A DNA stretch of 64,000 bases, from NCBI GenBank assembly GCA_023898485.1, contig CP060225.1:930001-994000 (forward strand), written 5' to 3'. How positions within the stretch are numbered: the stretch's first letter is position 1; each line of letters opens with the position of its first letter. A program made the position numbers and the translations under genes. The notes beneath the pieces were generated by a model. The model was not told the origin of the DNA and did not search any database. It saw nothing but the letters and a program-made list of their open reading frames with translations. Source of the stretch: Candidatus Peribacteria bacterium. GTDB taxonomy: Bacteria; Patescibacteriota; Gracilibacteria; Absconditabacterales; Absconditicoccaceae. Of this stretch, positions 1-10,537 are shown in pieces.

Positions 1-1640
1 ATCCTCTGGATATGGGTCACTTTTTGATGGGTGCAAGTTTTATTATCACTTTTATTCTTCTGGGGAAATATCTGGAAACCAAAACGAAGGGTCAAGCGTC
101 ACAGGCGATCCAAAAACTTCTTCAATTACAAGAAAAAGATGCTCTTGTGTTGCGTGATGGTACAGAGGAGAGGATACCTATTGATGCGGTGCAGATAGAT
201 GATGTCGTAGTGGTCAGAGCTGGTGACAAGATACCGGTAGATGGTGTAGTCTTGGAATGATCATCTGATGTAGATGAGGCTATGCTCACTGGAGAAAGTA
301 TACCAGTCACTAAAGCTGTAGGTGATGAAGTTTATACTGGTACTGTTGTTATCAATGGCACCTTTCATATCCGTGTGACGACTCCTGCCAATCAGACTAT
401 GCTTGCTAAGATTATTGATGTAGTTAATAATGCTCAGGCAAACAAACCACCTATTCAGAAGTTGGTTGATACGATATCAAGTTATTTTGTGTGGGCTATC
501 TTGATCGTGGCTGTGATAACTTTTGTTGTGTGGTATAGTGTGACAGGGGACGTCAGTCGTGCTTTGTTGACGATGATCTCGGTGATTGTGATCGCATGTC
601 CATGTGCTATGTGATTGGCTACACCAGTTGCTATTATGGTTGCATCAGGCAAAGGTGCCTCTGAATGAATACTGATCAAATCGGGTGAAACACTCGAAAA
701 ATCTAAAAAGATAGATGTTGTGGTTTTTGATAAGACAGGGACTCTCACACAAGGTAAACCACAGGTGACTGATGTGGTTGCTGTCGATGGTGATGATATG
801 GAGATAGTTGCTATGGGTGCGTATCTCAGTGCATCTTCACATCATCCTCTCTCCCAGGCTGTAGTTCTCTATGCTGGAGATGCTGTGAGTTCTATCACTT
901 TGGATGCATATCAAGAAATCTCATGACATGGTCTTAGAGCAATAGATCATGAGACAGGTGAGGTGCTTCTTTTAGGCAATAGGAAACTTTTGGATCGTGA
1001 AGGTATTGCTGTATCGGATGCTCTTGTTGGGCAGATGACAGCACTTCAAGAACAAGGCAAGACGGTCAATCTTGTCGTGAGAGGTGATCGTGTTTTGGGT
1101 CTGATTGGGCTTTTGGATACTCCCAAAGATGATGCTGTAGATACGGTATCTGGATTGCAGCAGTTGTGAATAAGTGTTGTGATGATTAGTGGGGATACCC
1201 ATAAGACAGTCCAAGCGATTGCTGATCAGTTGTGAATCCAGAGATATTATGCGGAGGTCCTCCCTGAAGGTAAAGCTTCCATTATTGCCTCTCTTCAAGA
1301 GCAGGGTAATTTTGTTGCTTTTGTGGGGGATGGTATCAATGATGCTCCTGCTTTGGCACAATCAGATCTTGCTATCGGCATGGGACAGGGTAGTGATATT
1401 GCTATTGAAACGGCGGAGATAGTTTTGGTACAAGGTCATCCAAGCAAAGTACTGGAAAGTATCAAACTGGCAAGAAAAACATATGCTGTTATTAGGCAGA
1501 ATTTGTTTTGGGCTTTTGCATATAATGCTGTTTTGGTCCCTGTTGCTGCACTCTGATTACTTGAGCCGATGTATGCGAGTTTGGCGATGAGTCTGAGTAG
1601 TGTGAGTGTGGTTCTCAATAGTTTAAGAATTAAAAGATAG
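1..1640 (+). CDS. copA: Copper-translocating P1B-type ATPase (copy 1, 5' truncated)
   Basis: Exports Cu(I) across the cytoplasmic membrane using ATP. The window opens inside the gene; the first full codon is at 3 and the stop is TAG at 1638. Visible motifs are the TGES actuator loop, the CPC metal-binding motif in the membrane, DKTGTLT with the phosphorylated Asp near 729, the SHHPLSQ loop and GDGINDAP in the hinge. Several glycines are UGA codons, at about 258, 612, 666, 924, 1167, 1233 and 1554. It is closely similar to the second CopA at 6191-8344, so the two are paralogs. The multicopper oxidase starts 34 bases downstream, so they probably share a transcript. Any N-terminal HMA domain lies outside the window. 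Confidence 0.95.
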
Positions 1641-1674
1641 ACGTTTTTTTATTTATTGTTATATCTTTCTCGTT

Positions 1675-3357
1675 ATGAATAATATATTTTTTGTATTTTT
1701 TGGTATGTTGTGAGCAATGGGTCTGGTAGCATGATGTGCGACTGGTCCTCGTAATATTGTAACCACTGACATACCATCTAATGAATCTCCTGTGGCGACT
1801 GGTGCTGATGATGCTGTCTCTGAACTTCCTCAACTTGCACAGGAGCAGGAGATCGTCAATCTCCAGGATGGTGATACCTATACGATAGAAATCGTAGAAG
1901 TGCAGAAAGAAATCGGAGGTCAGATGCTTCGTATGTTTGCGTATAATGGATCTATTCCTGGTCCAGTGCTGAGAGCTCCACAGTGATCTCATGTGACACT
2001 TCGTGTCATCAATCGTATATCTGATATAGAGACCACTGTCCACTCTCATGGACTCAGAGGAGCCAATACGGAAGATGGGGTACCAGTAGAGATGGGAGGT
2101 CATGATGACCCTATAGGTGCTGGAGAGGAGCTTATTTATGAGTTGGAGTTTCCTGATGAGGGCGTGTTTTGGTATCATCCGCACGTGAGAGAGGATTTGC
2201 AACAAGAAATGGGTCTGTATGGTAATTATCTCATCATGTCATCTGAAGAAGCACCTGTCAACCGTGAAGAGACGGTGATGTTGGATGATATCTTTTTGGA
2301 CAGGCATGGAGAGATTGTACCTTTTGATCCAGAGGTAGGAGATTATTCATTGATGGGGAGATTTGGCAATATGCCACTTATCAATGGTGATACAAACTAT
2401 GAAATAACGATGCAACAAGGAGAAGTTGTCAGACTTTATCTGACGAATGTAGCGAATGTGACGCCATTTAATCTGGGTATTTCACCATCTGTACTTCGTA
2501 GTGATATCGTAGATCCTGCTGATATACCACAGATGAAACTGATCGGAGGAGACATCGGATGATATGAGCGTGAAGAGATGATAGACAATCTCGTGATAGC
2601 TCCAGCAGAGAGATATATTGTGGACCTGTATGCTCCTGATCCAGGACTGTATCAAATCACCAACATGATCGGTGAAAATCCATACATCATCGCTACCATA
2701 CGCGTGGAAGATAGTGTTGTCGAGACGTCACATCGTGACCAGTTTGTGACACTGCATGAGAATACGAAGATGCAGTCTGACATCGATGCTTTTCGTCCCT
2801 CTTTCGATAAAGAGATAGATAAGACTCTGGTTTTGGATGTAGAAATGGATGGTATGATGGGAGGTATGGGCCATGGTATGATGGCTGGTATGGATCATGG
2901 GTGAAGTGATGAACAGATTATGTTGCCTGGATGACTCATGCTCGATGCTTCGACAGTAGAATGGGCAGATACGATGCCTATGATGAATGCTGCATCTACT
3001 ACTGATAATACTCGTTGGCATCTGGTAGATAAAGATACAGGTAAGCGCGATATGGATATCAAGCGATCATTTGATCAGGGTGATATTGTGAAAGTAAGAA
3101 TCTATAATGATCCTGAGTCTGCTCATCCGATGCAACATCCTGTCCACTTCCATGGGCAGCGCTTTTTGGTGCTGAATAAGAATGGTGTAGAAAATCAGAA
3201 CCTCGTCTGGAAAGATACGGTACTCGTGCCGACGGGAGAGTATGTCGATATCCTGATTGATATGTCCAACCCCGGTGTCTGGATGAGTCACTGCCATATA
3301 GCAGAGCATCTGACTGCGGGTATGATGATGAGTTTTGAGGTGAAGGAGAAAGAATAA
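1675..3357 (+). CDS. Multicopper oxidase, lipoprotein (CueO/laccase-like)
   Basis: A periplasmic or surface copper oxidase that probably oxidises Cu(I) to the less toxic Cu(II). All four copper-binding segments are present in order: HSHG, WYHPH, HPVHFHG and HCHIAEH followed by an axial-type Met. A Met/His-rich stretch (GMMGGMGHGMMAGMDHG) sits in the third quarter, as in CueO-type cuprous oxidases. The N terminus is a signal peptide ending in the lipobox V-A-G-C, whose glycine is a UGA codon, so the protein should be lipid-anchored. About 560 residues, normal for a three-domain enzyme. It follows copA copy 1 directly. The oxidase assignment is firm; copper detoxification as its role is inferred from the neighbours. 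Confidence 0.93.
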
Positions 3358-3376
3358 CATATTCCACCATTAAGAA

Positions 3377-3405
3377 AAAGAAAATCCCCGCAATGGGGAT
3401 TTTTT
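3377..3405 (+). terminator. Rho-independent terminator after the multicopper oxidase
   Basis: A stem AAAATCCCC / GGGGATTTT with a short loop is followed by a T run, 20 bases after the oxidase stop codon. It closes the copA-oxidase transcript and lies between convergent genes. Confidence 0.85.
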
Positions 3406-3434
3406 CTATTGTTTATAATTCTTATTGTGAGATG

Positions 3435-4277
3435 CTACTTGGTCATATGGACGACTCTCTGAGGGAATGGTATCTCTATGTTTGCTGCATCGAGAGCGAG
3501 TTTGACCTCTTCGGTGAGAGAGAAATAGGTGGGTCGGTAGTCACCTGGAGCACAAAATCCTCTGACGATGAGATTGACCGAGCTGTCAGCGAGTTCGGAG
3601 ACAAACACACCTGGAACAGGAGTATCGAGAGTATGAGTATTGGCTTCGACGACGGTCTGGAGGACCTTTTTGGCTTGTTGGAGATCGGCACTATAGCTGA
3701 TACCGACCGTGACGTCGACTCTGATATTGCCTATTTTGTCATAGTTGATGATGGTGTCGGAGGTGATGACGGAGTTCGGAGTGATGATAGTCTTGTGTTC
3801 GGCACTGATCATCTCCGTATTGAAGATGTTGATATTGGTGACAGTCCCTTTTCTGCCCTGTACTTCGATGAAGTCACCAACCTTATATGGTTTGAATGTG
3901 AGGATCATGATGCCGGATGCGAGATTGCTGAGGGATCACTGGAGCGCAAGTCCGACTGCCAAACCTGCTGCACCCAATATGGCGATGAGTGAAGTGGATT
4001 TGAATCCTAAGAACCCTGCAATAGCGATGATCAGACCGATCTTGAGTGCTATACTGATGAGACTTTCGAGGAACTTCCTCATAGAGACGTCCATTTTTGC
4101 TTTGCGGAATGAGCGATCTATCAGGCGCTGTGCATAGCCAATGAGCCATCGACCGATCACTAGTAAGAGAAGGGCGGTGATAACTCTGGGTCCGTATGAT
4201 TGGACGAAATCGATAATTCTGTCTCATCGAGTAGATGCTTCAGTAATGATGTCTTGTGCGCCAGAGAGAGTTTCCAT
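3435..4277 (-). CDS. mscS: Small-conductance mechanosensitive channel (MscS family)
   Basis: A membrane channel that opens under osmotic downshock. 280 residues. After N-terminal transmembrane segments comes the pore helix region rich in Gly and Ala (GAAGLAVGLALQG), then the MscS beta domain (YKVGDFIEVQGRKGTV, TIITPNSVI) and an alpha/beta C-terminal domain. The pore glycine after ALQ is a UGA codon (3933). The start is the ATG at 4275-4277, reached through one more UGA; stop TAG. It is convergent with the oxidase and downstream of argS, 53 bases away. Family assignment is firm. Confidence 0.93.
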
Positions 4278-4330
4278 GGAGATAATAGGTAGAAGAGGTA
4301 AAAAAGTAGAAGAGGTAGAATGCGTAGGTT

Positions 4331-6052
4331 TTACATTTTTTCTAGTCTTTGGATGCCAAGAAGCTGGAGTCAGACTCCGATCACGTGTTGTACTGCACGG
4401 ATGATAGCGATCATGTTCGCAGTCTGCTGAAGATCGACTTCGTCTATGATGGTCTGATGATGATAGAAGCTATTGAAAGCTTTGGCGAGATCAAGTACAT
4501 ATCTTGCGATGTGGTGTGGAGTATAGTCTGCGACGGCTTTGGCTTGTGCTTCAGGGAAACGAGCGAGAGTGAGGAGGAGGGGATGGAGCTGTAAGCTGTA
4601 AGCTTTAAGCTCTCAGAGGTTTGGTTGAGGGAGAGATAATTCTTTTGCTTTTTGGAGCAAGGAGCTACAGCGAGCGTATGTATACTGGATATAGGGACCG
4701 GTCTCTCCATCGAAGGAGATAGATGCTTTGGGATCGAAGATGAAATTATTTTTGGCGTCATGCAAGAGAATATAGAATTTGATAGCAGCCATAGCGATGG
4801 CTTCTGCTTGTGTTTGTTGTTCAGGTTCTGATCGATCGGGATAACGTTCTTGGATCAAAGCATATGCTTCATCATGGAGACTATCGGCAAGAGTGTCTGC
4901 GTCGACGACGTTACCTTCACGAGACTTCATTTTGCCATCGGGGAGTTCTATCATACCGTAGGAGAGGTGGTGACACTTATCTGCAAAATCATAGCCAAGG
5001 ATCTTGAAAATTTCGAAGAGGACCTTGAAGTGGTAGTCTTGCTCGTTACCTACGACGTAGATCATGCGATCCATCATGTAGTCATCATGTCTGATCTTAC
5101 CGAGCGCGATATCCTGGGTGATGTAGATGGACGTTCCGTCGTGTCTGAGCAATACCTTCTTTCCATAGTTATCATCACCAAAATCATAGATGATATTACC
5201 CTTTTCGTCTTGGGAGAACGTGCCTTTTTCATATTCTTTTTGGATCAGTGTGGCGCCTGTCTGATAATGATCAGATTCAGCATAGGCGCGGTCGATGTGA
5301 GTGCCGTAGCGGTCATAGGTCTCATGCATCCCATCCAGACATCGATCACGCATTTTTTGCCAGAGTGCTCTGACTTCAGAATCTCTCGCTTCTCGTTTGC
5401 GGAGCATCTCTTGTGCCTGATCGTCGAGGGTAGGGTCTTTTTCTACTTCTTGTGCGAAGCGGACGTACCGATCACCGACGTAGTGGTCAGGTTTTTTGTA
5501 TGGATCGGCATCATTTCACCACTTCTGATATGCGAGCATGGATTTGCAGATATGGATACCGCGGTCGTTGATGATATCGACTTTTTTGACTTGAAATCAT
5601 CCGTATTCTAAGACATTGGCGAGTGTGTTTCCCAAGAGCATATTCCTGACGTGACCCAAGTGGAGTGGTTTGTTTGTATTGGGTCCGGGAGATTCGATCA
5701 GTACCGTCTCATGATTGGATGCTCCGCGACCGTAGGTGGCGCTTTTTGTATTGATCTCGGTTATCAATTTATCAGCGAGTGGAGCTGTGGTGATAGTGGC
5801 ATTGAGATAGGGGCCGACAGACACAAAGGAAAAAGCAGATGAAGTTGATGAAGTAGATAGCTTTTCTGCTAGTTCACTAGCGATTTGTGGTGGAGCCTTT
5901 TTGAGCTCTTTGGCCAGCTGAAAACAAGGGAAAGCAAGATCACCTTCAATCGTATCGGGGGCGTACTCGACAAGTCAGTAGATGGTTTTTTCGTCGAGAG
6001 GGATATGCTGAGAGAGGAGATAGGCGAATGAGGCTTTGTATGATGAGATCAT
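4331..6052 (-). CDS. argS: Arginyl-tRNA synthetase
   Basis: Charges tRNA-Arg. 573 residues with the N-terminal Add1 domain, the class I HIGH motif as HLGH (within NTNKPLHLGHVRN), the KMSKS equivalent KMKSREG, and a C-terminal DALR anticodon-binding domain ending QLLGIQRLEKM. The gene joins only when TGA codons, for example at 4613, 5516, 5594 and 5978, are read as Gly. The start is the ATG at 6050-6052 and the stop is TAA. Just after one of the UGAs the gene contains a short word, AGCTTTAAGCTTACAGC-like, that has a relative inside metG. Full length and intact. Confidence 0.96.
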
Positions 6053-6134
6053 GGGTAACAAGTAGCAAGTAGCAAAAGGTACCAAGTAGTGCTGATTTTG
6101 TAGTGTTTTGGGTGAGAGGTTGCAAGGGGAGCTT

Positions 6135-6164
6135 ATAAAAAATCCCCACTATGTGAGGATTAAT
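6135..6164 (-). terminator. Rho-independent terminator after copA copy 2
   Basis: Read on the minus strand, AATCC and GGATT flank an imperfect stem that runs into a T6 tract, 27 bases past the copA stop. It would end the copper operon just before the argS start region. Confidence 0.55.
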
Positions 6165-6190
6165 GTATATCTTTTGATAGACTGAGAGCT

Positions 6191-8344
6191 TTACCTTCTG
6201 ATCCTGAGGCTATTGAGTACGACACTGACACTACTCAGGCTCATAGCGATGCTTGCGTACATAGGAGCCAAAAATCATAGTGCTGCTATGGGTATGAGGA
6301 TAGTATTGTAGGCGAAAGCTCGGAAGAGGTTCTCTTTGATGATTTTATATGTCTTCCTGGCGAGTGTGATGCTTTCTAGGACTTTGGTAGGACTTCCCTG
6401 GACGAGGATGATCTCTGCAGTCTCGATAGCAATATCGCTTCCCTGTCCCATACCGATAGCGAGATTTGACTGAGCAAGTGCTGGTGCATCATTGATCCCA
6501 TCTCCGACGAAAGCGACGACATTGCCTTGCTCTTGGAGCTGTCTGATGATATCCGCTTTGCCATCAGGGAGCACCTCTGCATAGTACTGCTGGATACCGA
6601 TCTGCTGAGCAATAGCTTGGACGGTTTTGGTTGTGTCACCACTGATCATGACGACATCGATACCCATCTTTTGTAGTCATTGGATGGCATGGATAGCATC
6701 TGGTTTGGGTGTGTCCAAAAGACCAATCAGACCGATAATCACATCTCCCTGTACGAGGAAGTTGACTGTTTTTCCTTGCTCTTGGAGCGTGGTGACTTGT
6801 TGTTGTATCTCATCACTGATGGTCACTCACTGGGATGCAAGGAGCTTACGATTACCAAAGAGTACTGACTCTCATTCGTAGACTGCACGGAGACCGTGTC
6901 AGGATATTTCTTGGAAGTCGTGAATCTGTATCATATCTACGAGATCATCGGTATATTGTGTCACCGCTTGGGAGAGTGGATGATGAGAATTTTTGCTGAG
7001 TGTGGATCCCAGTGTGAGGATATGGTCTTTCGTCTGACTTGTTTCTAGGGCGATTACATCGGTGACTTGTGGTTTGCCTTCGGTTAGTGTTCCCGTTTTG
7101 TCAAAGACAACGATGTCGATATTCTTCGACTTTTCGAGCGTTTCTCCTGATTTGATGAGGACTCATTGTGATGCACCTTTGCCAGAGGCGACCATGATAG
7201 CAACGGGAGTAGCTAGTCCCATCGCACATGGACAAGCAATGACGATGGCGGAGATCATGATGAGCATCGCTTGGCTGAGATCTCCTGTGCTGAGATACCA
7301 TGCGATGAACGTAATCACTGCAACAGCTAATACTCCCCAGACGAAGTAGCTAGAGATCGTATCGACGAGTTTTTGGATAGGGGGTTTGTCTGCTTGGGCA
7401 GTATTGACGACATCGATAATCTTTGCAAGCATCGTTTGGTCAGATGCAGTGGTCACGTGGATATGTAGTGTACCATTGATGATGATAGTGCCTGTGTAGA
7501 CCTCATCATCAGTAGATTTGGTGACGGGGATACTTTCACCAGTAAGCATTGCTTCATCTATGTCAGATTTTCCTTGGATAATAGTGCCATCGACTGGTAC
7601 TTTGTCTCCGGCTCTGACGATGACGGTATCACCGATGACGATCTCTTGGATAGGGAGTGTCACTTCTTGGCCGTCTCTGAGGATGATGGCTTCTTTTTCT
7701 TGGAGTTGGAGGAGTTTTTGGATGGCTTGTGATGCTTGACCTTTGGTCTTGGTCTCGAAGTATTTGCCAAGTAAGATAAACGTGATGATAAAACTCGCTC
7801 CCATGAGGAAATGTCCCATATCAGTCGGTGTACCGAAAGCGTACGTCTGTATATACGCAAACCACGAATAGATGATGGCTACGCCCGTACCGATGGAAAT
7901 CAGGGTGTCCATATTGGTCTGGCCTTGTTGTGCCTTTTTGACCATACCGACGTGGAATCTTCGACCCAAGATGATGACGTTGATCGTGGTGAGGAGCAGA
8001 AGAATGGAGTCAGACCAAAACGCATGATCCCCCAATATCTCGTGCCGATTGACAAACATCATCGTGGCTATTGGTAGCGTACAGATCGCAGAGTAGATGA
8101 ATGATGTGAGATAGTTTTTGGTCTCATGTGTATTCGATTCTTCGGTGACGGTATAGCCGATTTTGTTGATTTGTTGGATGATCTCGTTGAGTCAGAGTGT
8201 CTGATCATCATAATCGATGGTAGCACTATTGGTAGCAAGATTGGCAGAAACTGACTGGATTCATGAGAGTTTGGATACTCATTTTTCGATGATGGTACTA
8301 CAGCTGGCGCAGTGCATTCATCCTATTTGGAGGGTGGTTTTCAT
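6191..8344 (-). CDS. copA: Copper-translocating P1B-type ATPase (copy 2, complete)
   Basis: A Cu(I) efflux pump of 717 residues. An N-terminal HMA domain carries GGMHCASC (copper-binding CxxC, about residues 8-15). Then come the transmembrane bundle, TGES, the CPC motif, DKTGTLT, SHHPLSQ and GDGINDAP. It ends VVLNSLRIRR with a TAA stop. At least nine glycines are UGA, including one in the GGMHC loop. The start is ATG 8342-8344. It is the last gene of a four-gene minus-strand operon (peptide, sigma factor, CopZ-like, CopA), separated from the CopZ-like gene by a 9/27-bp tandem repeat. Strong similarity to copy 1 indicates gene duplication in the island. Confidence 0.96.
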
Positions 8345-8350
8345 CTCTGT

Positions 8351-8410
8351 GGTGGAATTGGTAAAGTTGGTGGAATTGGTGGAATTGGTAAAGTTGGTGG
8401 AATTGGTGGG
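8351..8410. repeat. Tandem 9/27-bp repeat between copZ-like and copA
   Basis: About 60 bases are built from nonamers GGAATTGGT and AAAGTTGGT (plus-strand sense), arranged as a 27-bp higher-order unit. It fills the whole gap between the CopZ-like stop and the copA start on the minus strand. No coding frame of either neighbour enters it. Such a tract can change length by slippage and could alter spacing between the two genes. Confidence 0.9.
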
Positions 8411-8411
8411 G

Positions 8412-8618
8412 TTAGACTATATGATAATTGCCGCTATCAGTGATAGCTTGGGTGATCGTCTCTCGTCAGACTTTGGACTCATCATAGTCGATGGTAGTCT
8501 GTCATGAGTCTTTGTTGATATCAACTGATTGGATACCATCAAGCTCTTCCAGATTCATCGTGATGAGCGTAGCACATGAATTGCAGTGCATGCCTTGGAT
8601 AGTGGTAGTGGTTTTCAT
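8412..8618 (-). CDS. copZ: CopZ-like heavy-metal-associated copper chaperone
   Basis: A 68-residue single HMA domain. The metal site is GMHCNSC near residue 10, followed by the beta-alpha-beta-beta pattern of the family (SVDINKDSG, QTTIDYD). The two glycines after KDS and SKV are UGA codons, so standard gene finding misses it. Known role of the family: carrying Cu(I) to CopA or to a regulator in the cytoplasm. It lies 30 bases after the sigma factor gene and just before copA, which supports that role. Confidence 0.9.
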
Positions 8619-8648
8619 AGTAATAATAGTAGAATAGAATAAAGAGTT

Positions 8649-9227
8649 TTAGTGCTGTATATGACACTGTGCACATCCACAGTGATTTCTGCATCGAGTA
8701 TCCAAGAGTGTCCCATCTTCTGCTGTATAGGTGGAACAACATTGTTTGTAGAGTGTGCTGAGCTTTTTCTTGGATCTGTGGATGAGGACTTTGACATTGC
8801 TGAGCGAGAGATGAGTCTGATCGGCGATTTTTTGTAATGGCGTATGATCGAGGTAGGCATCGAGTACTGTCTTGGTCTGTGGATCCAAATCATCAATCAT
8901 GGGTATGATACAGGATGCAATATGGTGTGCGAGTTGTTGTTCTTTTTGATCTTCTGATTCGAGACGATCCCGCCATGCTGTTTCGTATGGTTGTTCTTGT
9001 TGTCTGCCTTCGGAGCGATACCAGTCAATAATCGCATGCTGTGTGATACGATATAACCATGATTTGGCGAGTTCTGGTTTGTGTAAGGAGTGTCTATTTT
9101 GGTGTGCTTTGAGAAATACTTGCTGCAGAATATCATCCGCAGCAGATCCTGTCACACGAGCTTTGATATACTGATGTATCTCATCGCTATAGCGATCATA
9201 GAGTATATCCGTACTTAGCATGTGCAT
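8649..9227 (-). CDS. ECF sigma factor with Cys-rich C-terminal tail (CorE-like)
   Basis: A 192-residue sigma-70 family protein with region 2 (LQQVFLKAHQNRH, KSWLYRITQHAIIDWYR) and region 4 (QKIADQTHLSLSNVKVLIHRSKKKL). After region 4 a tail of about 30 residues carries CC near its start and then C, C, C, C and His in the last 15. This is the architecture of CorE-type (ECF44) sigma factors, in which copper binding to a cysteine-rich domain controls activity without an anti-sigma factor. There are no UGA codons. The start at 9225-9227 overlaps the stop of the upstream Cys-rich peptide, suggesting translational coupling; a second ATG at 9221 is possible. Copper sensing is inferred from the tail and the operon. 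Confidence 0.88.
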   Translation of the reverse strand: MHMLSTDILYDRYSDEIHQYIKARVTGSAADDILQQVFLKAHQNRHSLHKPELAKSWLYRITQHAIIDWYRSEGRQQEQPYETAWRDRLESEDQKEQQLAHHIASCIIPMIDDLDPQTKTVLDAYLDHTPLQKIADQTHLSLSNVKVLIHRSKKKLSTLYKQCCSTYTAEDGTLLDTRCRNHCGCAQCHIQH

Positions 9228-9289
9228 TCAGTACATTGACATGAATTACAGGTGCATGTGTTGCAAGTGCATGAGGTGATTTTTTCCAT
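9215..9289 (-). CDS. 24-residue CxC-repeat peptide, metallothionein-like candidate
   Basis: A tiny frame MEKITSCTCN... with eight cysteines at residues 7, 9, 12, 14, 17, 19, 22 and 24, that is four CxC pairs in a strict five-residue period, ending at TAA. It uses no UGA. It is the first frame after the predicted ECF promoter, and its stop overlaps the ATG of the sigma factor. The regular CxCxx pattern fits binding of Cu(I) or another soft metal. It resembles metallothioneins in composition only; I know of no named family. Alternatives are a leader peptide controlling sigma translation, or chance, though the cysteine periodicity argues against chance. Confidence 0.65.
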   Translation of the reverse strand: MEKITSCTCNTCTCNSCQCTECTC

Positions 9290-9340
9290 GGGTCATGAGA
9301 GAGATATTATAAAAGATGATCATCATTGATCATATACTAT

Positions 9341-9366
9341 GACGTATTATGATAGAAAAAGTTACA
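9341..9366 (-). promoter_or_regulatory. Candidate ECF-type promoter of the copper operon
   Basis: On the minus strand, TGTAAC (9366-9361) and CGTC (9344-9341) are separated by 16 bases, the layout of many ECF sigma promoters (-35 ending in AAC, -10 with CGTC). The -35 lies inside a near palindrome AAAAAGTT/AACTTTTT. Transcription would begin about 40 bases before the peptide ATG. It would make the sigma factor autoregulatory. Confidence 0.5.
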
Positions 9367-9484
9367 ACTTTTTTGTACTTCTTGATGATGGGTGTTGCAA
9401 GAGGAGTGCGGTCATTTCTTTTTGCTTTCTGTGTCTGGATGGCTATAGTGTCGGACAGTTTTTGCTTTGTATCAGACTAGGAAT

Positions 9485-10537
9485 ATGTTATTGAAGTTAT
9501 GAATGATATTGGCGTATGCACTCGTGTCGTTTGCGCTAGCACTTGTGCTCTATCCATCATATATTGTATGGCTCAAACGTCTCAAGGTAGGGAAAACCAT
9601 CCGTGAAGATAGTGCTACAGGTGATAAGGCGAAGATTTTTTCTTCGATGCATGCACACAAGGCGGGGACTCCCAATATTGGTGGTGGACTTTTTGTAGTG
9701 ATGGTATGAGTGATGATTTTGGCATCATTGGTGCTGTGGAAGCTGGACATCATCAATAATCCTCTCATCAATAGGGAGGAGACCTACCTTCTTTTATTTT
9801 CATTTTTTTCATTCGGTGCGTTAGGTTTGGTGGATGATTATCTTAATATTAAGGGTCATGGTACTGTCAAAGGTCTGAGCGCTAAGGCAAAGCTTCTTGG
9901 TATGTTTGTGATAGCTGGTATATTGGCGTGGTGGTTTTGGTCTCGTTTGGACGTCAATTATATTAGTTTATCTCCTGATTTTCATCTAGTAATCGGTTGA
10001 TTCGCGCCGATATTGTCATTCTTTTTAACTCTGTCTATAGTTAACGCAATTAATATTACTGATGGACTTGATGGTTTGGCGTGAGGTTTGCTTCTAATAG
10101 TGTTAAGTGTTTTCGCTACGGCAACATTTGTCTCGGGACTCTATACGGCGACAGCAGTGGTTGCGATTGTGATGGCAGTGTTGGCTGCGTTTTTACGATT
10201 TAATATCAACCCTGCTAAAGTTTTTATGTGAGATGGAGGAGCATTCGCTCTTGCGGGTCTGATTAGTGTTTTGGTGATGTTGCTCAATATGAGAATGGGT
10301 ATTTTGATACCGTTCTTGTTACTTTTTCTTCTGTTTTGGATAGAGATTGGCAGTAGTGCATTACAGATATTTTGGAAGAAATTTTTCCACAAAAAATTGT
10401 TTCCCATAGCACCATTTCACCATTTACTGGAACATCGTGGGTGGAAAGAGACGACAGTAGTGATGAAGGCATGGTTGGTGCAGTTATTGTTGGCGAGCGT
10501 GGCATTTGTTTTATTTGTATATCAGTTGGTAGGATAG
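9485..10537 (+). CDS. mraY: Phospho-N-acetylmuramoyl-pentapeptide transferase
   Basis: Makes lipid I on the inner face of the membrane in peptidoglycan synthesis. 350 residues and about ten membrane helices. Signatures are LVDDYLN (catalytic Asp pair), NITDGLDGLAG and FMGDGGAFALAG, whose second glycines are UGA codons, then an HHLLEHRGW segment near the C terminus. I chose the ATG at 9485, preceded by AGGA and linked through one UGA to the next ATG at 9503. The stop TAG is immediately followed by the ATG of the next gene, so the pair is an operon. Confidence 0.95.

Noticed and set aside
4850..5611. 253-residue plus-strand frame opposite argS
   Set aside because: Antisense shadow; argS is intact on the other strand with all class I motifs.
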